From contig NZ_CP030287.1 of assembly GCF_003287935.1 (NCBI RefSeq), positions 2,059,070 to 2,123,069 on the forward strand: DNA of 64,000 nucleotides, written 5' to 3'. The stretch's first letter is position 1, and each line of letters begins with the position of its first letter. The translations under genes were made by a program, and so were the position numbers. Shown piece by piece: positions 18,181 through 25,775 of this stretch. Source of the DNA: Streptomyces sp. ICC1 (GTDB taxonomy: Bacteria; Actinomycetota; Actinomycetes; Streptomycetales; Streptomycetaceae). The notes below the pieces were generated by a model. It made no database searches. It was not told the DNA's origin and saw only the letters and a program-made list of their open reading frames with translations.

Positions 18181-19077
18181 TCATCCGACGGTCTGGTACG
18201 CCGAACCGGAGGGGCCTGTTTCGGCCACCGGACGGCTGATCCCGGACGATCCGGACGGTCCGGACGGCCCGGCCACGTCAGCCACATCCGTCACTTCGGT
18301 CGCGTCGGTCGCGTGGGCCACGTCCGTCGTGTCGATCGTGTCGGCCACGTCCGCCACCCCGGTCTTCGCCGCCGGGCTCCCGGCCGCGGCCCGGCGGGTG
18401 GTCCCGTAGAGCAGGGCCGCGAGCGCCAGGCCGAGGATCCCGCCGAGCAGTTGCGCGGCGACGAACCCCGGCAGCGACTGCGGGGCGATGCCGGTGAAGG
18501 AGTCGCTGAAGCTGCGCCCGATGGTGCCGGCCGGGTTGGCGAAGGAGCCCGAGGAGGTGAACCAGATCGCGGCGGCGATGTACGCGGCGACGGCGGCCGG
18601 GATGAGCTTCGGGCGGCCGATGCGCCCGAGGCCCTGGATCACCAGGACCAGTCCGGCCGTGGCCACGACCTCGCCGACGAGCAGATGGCCGCCGTCGCGG
18701 ACCTGGGTGGAGAAGGTGCCCGGCACCCGGCCGAACATCGCCTCCGCGAGGACCGCGCCGCCGATGGCCCCGGCGGTCTGGGCCGCCACGTAGACCAGGG
18801 CCTCCCGGCCGTCGAGCCCTTCGCCGCCGGTACGCCGCCCCCACCAGGCGGTGAGGGTGACCACCGGGTTGAGGTGGGCGCCGGAGAGCGGCCCGAAGAG
18901 CGTGATGATCAGCCCGAGCCCGATGGCCGAGGCGAGCGAGTTGGCGACGAGGGCGACGCCGATGTCGGCGGTGAGGGCGGCGGCCTGGATCCCGGACCCG
19001 ATCACCACCACGAGCAGCGCGGCGGTGCCGATGAACTCGGCGGCCGCTCGACGCGACAGAGACGCACTATTTATCAT
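18181..19077 (-). CDS. MIP/aquaporin-family channel with repetitive C-terminal tail
   Basis: The 298-residue protein has six membrane helices and two half-helix loops. The first is altered to NPV (SGAHLNPVVTLTAWW) and the second is NPA (FANPAGTIGRSF). The channel would pass water, glycerol or small neutral solutes; the altered first motif makes selectivity hard to predict. Residues from about 235 form a cytoplasmic tail of repeated VTDVADV/DTTDVAHAT-like units and GPSG, encoded by short degenerate repeats at about 18270-18360. The gene diverges from kptA. Confidence 0.85.
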   Translation of the reverse strand: MINSASLSRRAAAEFIGTAALLVVVIGSGIQAAALTADIGVALVANSLASAIGLGLIITLFGPLSGAHLNPVVTLTAWWGRRTGGEGLDGREALVYVAAQTAGAIGGAVLAEAMFGRVPGTFSTQVRDGGHLLVGEVVATAGLVLVIQGLGRIGRPKLIPAAVAAYIAAAIWFTSSGSFANPAGTIGRSFSDSFTGIAPQSLPGFVAAQLLGGILGLALAALLYGTTRRAAAGSPAAKTGVADVADTIDTTDVAHATDATEVTDVADVAGPSGPSGSSGISRPVAETGPSGSAYQTVG

Positions 19078-19210
19078 ATTTTCTTCCCCTTAGGCGGCAG
19101 TCCAGCGGAAAATGTATTCCGTATCTTGGAACTGCGATAGAGGGAGTCCACCTCCGGAGGACCGCGGAAATTCGCTGCGCCGACCGCCGCCGACCCGGCA
19201 CCCTGGGCGG

Positions 19211-19750
19211 ATGGACGACAGACGCACCGTGAAGGTGTCCAAATACGTCTCGAAACACCTGCGGCACCAGCCGGAACGCATCGGACTGGTGCTCGATCCA
19301 CAGGGCTGGGTGGAGATCGACGACCTGCTGAACGCGGCGGCCGCCCACAACTTCCCGATCGGCCGCGCCGAACTCGACCACGTCGTCGCCGCCAACGACA
19401 AACAGCGCTTCGCCGTCGACGGCACCCGCATCCGGGCCAGCCAGGGCCACACCGTCCCCGTGGACCTGGGCCTGCCGGAGGCCGAACCGCCCGCGTACCT
19501 CTACCACGGGACGGTCGCCGCGGCCCTGGACGCCATCCGCGCCGAGGGCCTGCGCCCGATGGCCCGCCACCACGTCCACCTGTCCCCCGACCGGGAGACC
19601 GCGACGCGCGTGGGCGCGCGGCGCGGGCGGCCGGTCGTCCTCAGCGTGGACGCGGGGGCGATGCGCGCCGCCGAACACGTCTTCCGGATCAGCGCCAACG
19701 GGGTGTGGCTGGTCGATTCGGTGCCGCCGCAATTCCTGCGCTTCCAGTAG
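19211..19750 (+). CDS. kptA: RNA 2'-phosphotransferase (Tpt1/KptA family)
   Basis: The 179-residue protein starts KVSKYVSKHLRHQPERIGL with the conserved Arg-His pair. It continues with WVEIDDLL, a central Arg in RIRASQGH, YHGT and HLSPDRETATRVG, all hallmarks of Tpt1/KptA. The fold moves an internal RNA 2'-phosphate to NAD+. Bacteria lack the intron-splicing pathway that generates 2'-phosphates in yeast, so the native substrate may be damaged or modified RNA, or ADP-ribosylation of another end. The ATG at 19211 gives the family-typical length. Confidence 0.93.
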   Translation: MDDRRTVKVSKYVSKHLRHQPERIGLVLDPQGWVEIDDLLNAAAAHNFPIGRAELDHVVAANDKQRFAVDGTRIRASQGHTVPVDLGLPEAEPPAYLYHGTVAAALDAIRAEGLRPMARHHVHLSPDRETATRVGARRGRPVVLSVDAGAMRAAEHVFRISANGVWLVDSVPPQFLRFQ

Positions 19751-19881
19751 CGGGAAAAGCACGGGAATTCACCGAGGGATTGTCAGATCATCCCCCTACT
19801 CTGTTCCTCACTCCGGGATCTGTGAGGGGGGGTACCTCGCGGTCGCCGAACACGAAACGCCAGCACGCGAGGTGACGCACC

Positions 19882-21750
19882 ATGACGTCCGAACAGCCCC
19901 ATCCGAACACCTTCCAGGTCGATCTGCGCGGCCTGGTCGACCTGCTCTCCCACCACCTCTACTCCAGCCCGCGCGTCTACGTCCGCGAGCTGCTGCAGAA
20001 CGCCGTCGACGCGGTCACCGCCCGCCACGCCCTGGAACCCGGGGCCGAGATCCGCATCCGCCTGTCGGCCGCCGGAAACCGGGTGACCATCGAGGACAGC
20101 GGCATCGGCCTGACCGCCGCCGAGGCCCACTCCCTCCTCGCCACCATCGGCCGCAGCTCCAAGCGCGGGGACGACGGTGCCGGCCTCAACGGGCACGGCC
20201 TGGAGACCACCCGCCAGGAGTTCCTCGGCCAGTTCGGCATCGGCCTGCTCGCCTGCTTCGTCGTCGCCCGCCGCATCCGCGTCATCACCCGCTCCGCCCG
20301 CGACCCCCGGGCCGCGCCCGTCGAATGGCTGGCCACGGACGACGGCTCGTACACCGTCCGCGAACTGCCCGCCGACGCCCGCCCGGAGCCCGGTACGACC
20401 GTCATCCTGGAGGCCCGCCCGGGCGCCGAGGAATGGATGGCCCCGGCCAAGGTCGAGCAGCTGGCCCGCGACTACGGCTCGCTCCTGCCCTACGACATCA
20501 CCTTCGACGACGGCTCCGGTGACCGGCCGCGCCAGGTCACCGACCGCCCCGCCGTATGGGACCGCGCCTTCCCCACCCCCGCCGCCCGCCGCGTCGCCCT
20601 CGCCGGGCACTGCGCGGCGCTGTTCGGCTTCACCCCGCTCGACAGCATCGACCTCGACCTGCCCGTCGCCGGCGTGCGCGGCGTCGCGTACGTCCTGCCC
20701 GAGCCGACCAGCCCCGCCCACCGGTCCGGACACCGCGTCCACCTCAAGGGCATGCTGCTGACCGACAAGGCCGACAGCCTGCTGCCCGACTGGGCGTTCT
20801 TCGTCCGCGCCGTCATCGACACCGACACGCTGCGGCCAACCGCCTCCCGCGAGAACCTGTACGACGACGAGACCCTCTCCGCCGTGCGCGAGGCCCTCGG
20901 CGCCCGCGTCCGCACCTGGCTCGCCGAGCTCGCCGCGAGCGACCCGGAGCGCCTCGCCGCCTTCCTGAGCGTCCACCACCTCGGTGTGAAGTCCATGGCC
21001 CGGCACGACTCCGAGCTGCTCGGACTGATGCTGCCCTGGCTGCCGTTCGAGACCAGCGACGGCTCGATGAGCCTCGAGGAGTTCGCGGCCGCGCACACCG
21101 ACATCCACTTCACGCGCACGGTGGAGGAGTTCCGCCAGATCGCCCCGATCGCGGCGGCCCACGGCCTCGGCGTCATCAACGCCGGCTACACCTACGACGC
21201 CGACCTGCTGGCCCTGCTGCCCTCCGTACGGCCCGACCTCAAGGTCACCGAGCTCGACGCCGGAGCCGTCACGGAACGCCTCGACCCGGTCCCCACCTCC
21301 GCCGAACTGGCCCTGGCCCCCTTCCTGGCCACCGCCCGCACCCGGCTGGAACCCCAGAGCTGCGACGTCGCGCTCCGCGCCTTCCAGCCCGTCTCCATCC
21401 CCGCGCTCTACCTCGACGACCGTCAGGCCCGCCAGGAACGCGACCGAACGGCCGCCCTCGACAGCGCCGACTCGCTGTGGAGCGGCATCCTCGGCGCGCT
21501 CCGCGGCTCCGCGCCGCGCGCCCGCCTCGTCCTCAACCACAACAACCCGCTGATCCGCCGGATCGCCGCCCTCCCCGACGAGGCGCTGACCGCCACCGCC
21601 GTCGAATCGCTCTACGGCCAGGCCCTGCTGATGTCCCAGCGGCCGCTGCGCCCGGCCGACGCCACCCTGCTCAACCGGGCCTTCCTCGGACTCCTGGAAT
21701 GGGCGACACATCCCGGTGGCAGCGCTGTCACCCAGGAAGGCCAGAAGTGA
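19882..21750 (+). CDS. Hsp90-family molecular chaperone (HtpG-like)
   Basis: The 622-residue protein has the GHKL ATPase domain (about 1-200): Glu and Asn in VRELLQNAVDAV, DSGIGLT, GQFGIGLLACF and the TTVIL segment. A middle domain follows with a conserved Arg region (RPTASRENLYDD), then a shortened dimerisation region. It would be an ATP-driven chaperone, more compact and divergent than canonical HtpG. Its stop overlaps the start of a large TPR protein gene by four bases. TPR proteins are classical Hsp90 partners in eukaryotes, so a dedicated chaperone/co-chaperone pair is a reasonable inference. Confidence 0.9.
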   Translation: MTSEQPHPNTFQVDLRGLVDLLSHHLYSSPRVYVRELLQNAVDAVTARHALEPGAEIRIRLSAAGNRVTIEDSGIGLTAAEAHSLLATIGRSSKRGDDGAGLNGHGLETTRQEFLGQFGIGLLACFVVARRIRVITRSARDPRAAPVEWLATDDGSYTVRELPADARPEPGTTVILEARPGAEEWMAPAKVEQLARDYGSLLPYDITFDDGSGDRPRQVTDRPAVWDRAFPTPAARRVALAGHCAALFGFTPLDSIDLDLPVAGVRGVAYVLPEPTSPAHRSGHRVHLKGMLLTDKADSLLPDWAFFVRAVIDTDTLRPTASRENLYDDETLSAVREALGARVRTWLAELAASDPERLAAFLSVHHLGVKSMARHDSELLGLMLPWLPFETSDGSMSLEEFAAAHTDIHFTRTVEEFRQIAPIAAAHGLGVINAGYTYDADLLALLPSVRPDLKVTELDAGAVTERLDPVPTSAELALAPFLATARTRLEPQSCDVALRAFQPVSIPALYLDDRQARQERDRTAALDSADSLWSGILGALRGSAPRARLVLNHNNPLIRRIAALPDEALTATAVESLYGQALLMSQRPLRPADATLLNRAFLGLLEWATHPGGSAVTQEGQK

Positions 21751-24700
21751 GCACGATGACCGCGGCGGAAATCCGCCGGGCACTGCACGAGAACCAGTGC
21801 CTGCCCAACGGAACCGCGCGCAGCGCGCAGGCTGAGGCACTGGCGAACGCCGCCGAAGCCTGCGGCGACAGCGGCCTGTTCCGCCAGGCGCTGCTCAACC
21901 AGATCGACGCCTACGAGTACAGCTCCGAGCGGACCCGCATGGTGGTCCCCTTCGCCCGGCTGCTCCAGGAGTACGACCGCGACCCGGGCGGCTTCGACGG
22001 CAGCCAGGCCCACGCCCTGTTCTGGCGGTTCAAATGGGTGTCAGGCCAACTCGTCAGCTCGCCCGAGATCCCCCTGTCCTCGGTCACCGGCTGGCTGGAG
22101 GACATGGAGCGGCGCTACCGGCTCGCCGGATACAGCGAACGCGCGGTGCGCCAGAGCGAGTTCTACCTCGCCGACGCCACCGGCGACGACGAGCGGGCGG
22201 AGCGGGCCGTCCTCCGCTGGCAGGCCGCCGACCGCGACCCGATGAGCGACTGCCACGCCTGCGAGACCAACTCCCAGGGCTGGTTCTGGGCCAGCCGCGG
22301 CGACGACGCGAAGGCCGTCGACATCTGGGAACCCGTGCTGGCGGGCAAGCAGAGCTGCCTGGAGGAGCCCCACCGGTTACTCGCCCGCTCCCTGCTGCCC
22401 CTGGTCCGGCTCGGCCGCGGCGCCGAAGCCCGCGCCCACCACCTGCGGGGCTACCGCATGGCACGGGGCAACGAGAGCCTGCTGCGCTCCATCGGCGAGC
22501 ACATCGAATTCTGCGCGCTGACCGGCAACGAGGCCCGCGGGCTGGAGATCCTCGCCGAGCACGCCGCCCGGCTGGGGCCGCTCGTGGACGTCGAGGCGCA
22601 GATGCAGTTCTACGGCGGCATCCTCGTGCTCCTGCGCCGCCTGGGCGAACTCGGGCACGGCGCGGACCTGTCCGTCTCCTACGAGGGCGCCGCGCGCACG
22701 GCGGACGAGCTCCACGGGATCCTGCGCGAGGAAGCCCTGGCGATCGCCCGGCGTTTCGACGAGCGCAACGGCACCACCCGGGTCTCCGACCGGCTCGCCG
22801 AACGCATCGGCCGGGCTCCGCTCCTCGACGCCCTGCCGCTGGGCGTGCGCAGCCCGGCGCTGCCGCCCGCGGCCTCCGCACCCGTGCCCAAGGGGCCGGG
22901 GCCGGCCTCCGCATCGGCGTCGGCCTCGTCTTCGGCGTCGGCCTCGGCCGAGGGCTTCGCGGAGCTGGTGGAGCGGGCCCGCGCGGCCCGGGAGCTCGGA
23001 CACCCGGGGGCGGACGCGCTGTGGGCCGGGGTGGCCGCACGCCCCGAGGCCGGGACGGACCCGCTGGTCGCCGCCGACCTGGCGGACCACCGCGCCCTGA
23101 CGGCCGCCCGGGCCGGGGCCCCCGAGGCCGCGGAACTGCTGGCCGGCGTACGCGAGGGCTACCGGGAGCTCGGTCGGGCCGAGCGCGCGGCCCTGGCCGA
23201 GCTGCGGCTCGCGACCGTGGCCGCGCAGTCCGGGACCGGTGCGGGGGAGCTGCGCAAGCTGATCTCGGTGGCTCTGCGCGCCGCCGAGGCACTGGACGCG
23301 GACGAGCCGCTGCGGACCCGGCGGATCGCCTACGCGGAACTGACCTCGATCCGGGTGGAGTCGTACCTGCGCTCGCTCGAGGCTGCCGGAGACGCACACG
23401 AGCACGCGCACGGGCACGCGCACGGCGGCGGGCAGGACCACGGACACGGCGAACTGGCCGCCGAGCTCCGCTCCTTCGTCGACGCCTACGGGCCGGCCCT
23501 GCCGGACGTGGCGGCGGAGGCCGAGGAGATGCTGGGCCGCCTCGCGCTCTCGGAGGGCGACCCGGAGCGGGCCGTGGCCCTGCTCGCCGCCTGCGCCGAC
23601 CGGGCGCTCGCTTCGGGCCGGCCCTGGCTGGCCGTGGACCCGCTGGTGCTGCGGGCCGGCGTCCTGCTGTCGCTGGACCGCGCCGAGGATGCGCGGGAGG
23701 CGGCGCGCGCGGCGCTGGCGCACGCCTCCGAGGTCACCGACCCCGAGACGCAGGGCGTCGTACGGCTCACCCTGGCCGATGTCCTGGTCCGCCGGGGCGA
23801 GGCGGACGCGGAGGCCGCCGGGCACGCCCTGGAGGCGGCGCACTGGTTCGACCAGGCCGGTCTCTCCGCCGACGGCGGGGCCCAGGCCCGGCTGCTGCTC
23901 GCCCGGTGCCACGCCCGGGAGGGCCGGACCGCCGAGGCGGCCGAGGTCCTGCAGTCGACCCTGCCGGACCTGCTGGAGCACGGCGAGGGCCAGGCCGTCT
24001 CCGTACGGGAGTTCCTGGGCGACCTGCTGCGCGACCTGAGGGACCCCCGGGGCGCGGCGGAGCAGTACCTGCTGGCGGCGGAGGCGACCAAGGACTGGGA
24101 GGACCCGCGCCCGCAGGCCCACTTCGCCCAGGCGGCGGCCGACCGGCTCTCCGAGGCACAGCTCGTGCCGGAGGCGGTCGCGGCGTACGAGCGGGCCCTC
24201 GACCTGCACCGCCGGTCCCAGGACGCGCCGATCGCCGAGGTCCGGATCCTGCGCTCGCTGGCCTGGCTGGGGCTGCGCGAGGAGGTCTCCAACGCGGTGG
24301 TGGCGCGGGCCCGGGCACGGATGGAGGAGGCGGTGGAGGTGCTGAGCGCCGTCCTGGCCGAAGACCCGGAAGCCACGGAGGCGCGGGCCGAGCTCGCCGA
24401 GACCTGGAACCAGCTGGCCCAGGTACTCGACCGGCGGGTCTCCGCGCACGAGGAGGACACCGGCGAGGAGGAGGACGGGGACGGTTCCGGAGACGGTGCC
24501 GGGGACACTGCCTCCGGCCGCGCCGAGCTCCTCGGCGCGGCGGAGCTCGAGGCCCTGCGCCTGGAGGAAATCCGGCTCTGGGAGCGGGCCGCCGCCCTCT
24601 ACGCCGAGCTGGGTCCGGCCCACCTGGAGGCCCGCTACCACTGCGTGAACAACGCCGCCTGGACCCAGCACGAGCTGGGCCGCCCCGAGGCCGGAGCCGC

Positions 24701-24815
24701 CCTGCTCGACGCGCTGGCGGCCGAGGTGCGGGCCCTGCCCGAGGGCACCGCACCGAAATGGCTGACGGAGCAGGCCGAGCGCACCCGGGACAACCTGCTG
24801 CGCACCTCGTCCTGA
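21747..24815 (+). CDS. Large tetratricopeptide-repeat protein coupled to the Hsp90 gene
   Basis: The 1022-residue, almost wholly helical protein has many degenerate TPR units, clearest in the C-terminal half (for example YLLAAEATKDWEDPRPQAHF and the following AVAAYERALDLHRR repeat). An Ala/Ser low-complexity linker (about residues 386-405) separates the halves, and a His-rich patch (HEHAHGHAHGG, near residue 552) could bind metal. No enzyme motif is visible. The GTG at 21747 overlaps the chaperone stop (GTGA), with an alternative ATG nine bases later. It is probably a scaffold or client adaptor for the Hsp90-like protein. Confidence 0.85.
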   Translation: MSTMTAAEIRRALHENQCLPNGTARSAQAEALANAAEACGDSGLFRQALLNQIDAYEYSSERTRMVVPFARLLQEYDRDPGGFDGSQAHALFWRFKWVSGQLVSSPEIPLSSVTGWLEDMERRYRLAGYSERAVRQSEFYLADATGDDERAERAVLRWQAADRDPMSDCHACETNSQGWFWASRGDDAKAVDIWEPVLAGKQSCLEEPHRLLARSLLPLVRLGRGAEARAHHLRGYRMARGNESLLRSIGEHIEFCALTGNEARGLEILAEHAARLGPLVDVEAQMQFYGGILVLLRRLGELGHGADLSVSYEGAARTADELHGILREEALAIARRFDERNGTTRVSDRLAERIGRAPLLDALPLGVRSPALPPAASAPVPKGPGPASASASASSSASASAEGFAELVERARAARELGHPGADALWAGVAARPEAGTDPLVAADLADHRALTAARAGAPEAAELLAGVREGYRELGRAERAALAELRLATVAAQSGTGAGELRKLISVALRAAEALDADEPLRTRRIAYAELTSIRVESYLRSLEAAGDAHEHAHGHAHGGGQDHGHGELAAELRSFVDAYGPALPDVAAEAEEMLGRLALSEGDPERAVALLAACADRALASGRPWLAVDPLVLRAGVLLSLDRAEDAREAARAALAHASEVTDPETQGVVRLTLADVLVRRGEADAEAAGHALEAAHWFDQAGLSADGGAQARLLLARCHAREGRTAEAAEVLQSTLPDLLEHGEGQAVSVREFLGDLLRDLRDPRGAAEQYLLAAEATKDWEDPRPQAHFAQAAADRLSEAQLVPEAVAAYERALDLHRRSQDAPIAEVRILRSLAWLGLREEVSNAVVARARARMEEAVEVLSAVLAEDPEATEARAELAETWNQLAQVLDRRVSAHEEDTGEEEDGDGSGDGAGDTASGRAELLGAAELEALRLEEIRLWERAAALYAELGPAHLEARYHCVNNAAWTQHELGRPEAGAALLDALAAEVRALPEGTAPKWLTEQAERTRDNLLRTSS

Positions 24816-24872
24816 CGCCGCCGCCCGGATCCCGCCGCCCCCGCCGTCGAAGCGGTGACGGCGGGATCCGGA

Positions 24873-25775
24873 TCAGCCCAGCTGGGCGAGACCCTCGGTG
24901 GCGATCCGCTCGAAGACCTGCTGGTCGGCGGCGAAATCGGACTCGGGGATCGGCCAGTGGATCACGAGTTCCGTGAAGCCGAGCTCTTGGTGGCGGCCGG
25001 CGAAGTCCACGAAGGCGTCCACGGATTCCAGCGGGCGGCCCCGGTCCGGGGTGAAGCCCGTGAGCAGCACCTTGTCCAGCCCGGCCACGTCCCGGCCGGA
25101 CTCCGCGCACGCCTTGCCGAGCTTGGCGATCTGGCCGCGCAGGGCCTCCACCGAGTCCTCCGGGGTGCCCTCCTCGAAGATCTTCGGGTCACCCGTCGTC
25201 ACCCATGCCTGCCCGTACCGCGCGGCGAGCTTCAGCCCGCGCGGGCCGGTCGCGGCGACGGCGAAGGGCAGCCGGGGCCGCTGGACGCAGCCGGGGATGT
25301 TGCGGGCCTCCACGGCCGAGTAGAAAGTGCCCTCCTGGGAGACGTCCGCCTCGGTGAGCAGCCGGTCGAGCAGCGGCAGGAACTCTCCGAAGCGGTCGGC
25401 CCGCTCCCTCGGGGTCCAGGGCTCCTGGCCCAGCGCGGTGGCGTCGAAGCCGTTGCCGCCGGCGCCGATGCCGAGGGTGATCCGGCCGCCCGAGATGTCG
25501 TCGAGGGACATCAGGTCCTTGGCCAGCGTCACCGGATGGCGGAAGTTCGGCGATGTGACGAGCGTGCCCAGCCGCAGGCGCTGCGTCGCCGTCGCGGCCG
25601 CCGTGAGCGTCGGCAGCGCACCGAACCACGGGCCGTCCCGGAAGGTCCGCCAGGACAGGTGGTCATAGGTGTAGGCGGCGTGGAACCCCAGTTCCTCGGC
25701 CCGCTGCCAGCGGTCGCGTCCCCCTTCGTGCCAGCGGTGGACGGGAAGGATCACGGTGCTCAGGCGCAGAGTCAT
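24873..25775 (-). CDS. LLM-class F420-dependent oxidoreductase
   Basis: The 300-residue protein is a luciferase-like TIM barrel, with RLSTVILPVHRW at the start, LGTLVTSPNFRHPVTLAKD and the flavin/F420-binding ITLGIGAGGNGFDATALG. In actinomycetes such enzymes usually use coenzyme F420 for hydride transfer; the substrate is unknown. The last convincing core gene before the accessory region, it is convergent with the TPR gene. The 3' extension of the downstream MFS frame runs across its first 38 codons in another frame on the same strand. Confidence 0.88.
   Translation of the reverse strand: MTLRLSTVILPVHRWHEGGRDRWQRAEELGFHAAYTYDHLSWRTFRDGPWFGALPTLTAAATATQRLRLGTLVTSPNFRHPVTLAKDLMSLDDISGGRITLGIGAGGNGFDATALGQEPWTPRERADRFGEFLPLLDRLLTEADVSQEGTFYSAVEARNIPGCVQRPRLPFAVAATGPRGLKLAARYGQAWVTTGDPKIFEEGTPEDSVEALRGQIAKLGKACAESGRDVAGLDKVLLTGFTPDRGRPLESVDAFVDFAGRHQELGFTELVIHWPIPESDFAADQQVFERIATEGLAQLG

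Noticed and set aside
22034..24976. Second plus-strand frame (980 codons) over the TPR gene
   Set aside because: Arg/Gly/Pro composition typical of a frame-shifted GC-rich gene; the TPR frame has real repeat structure and starts in overlap with the Hsp90 gene.
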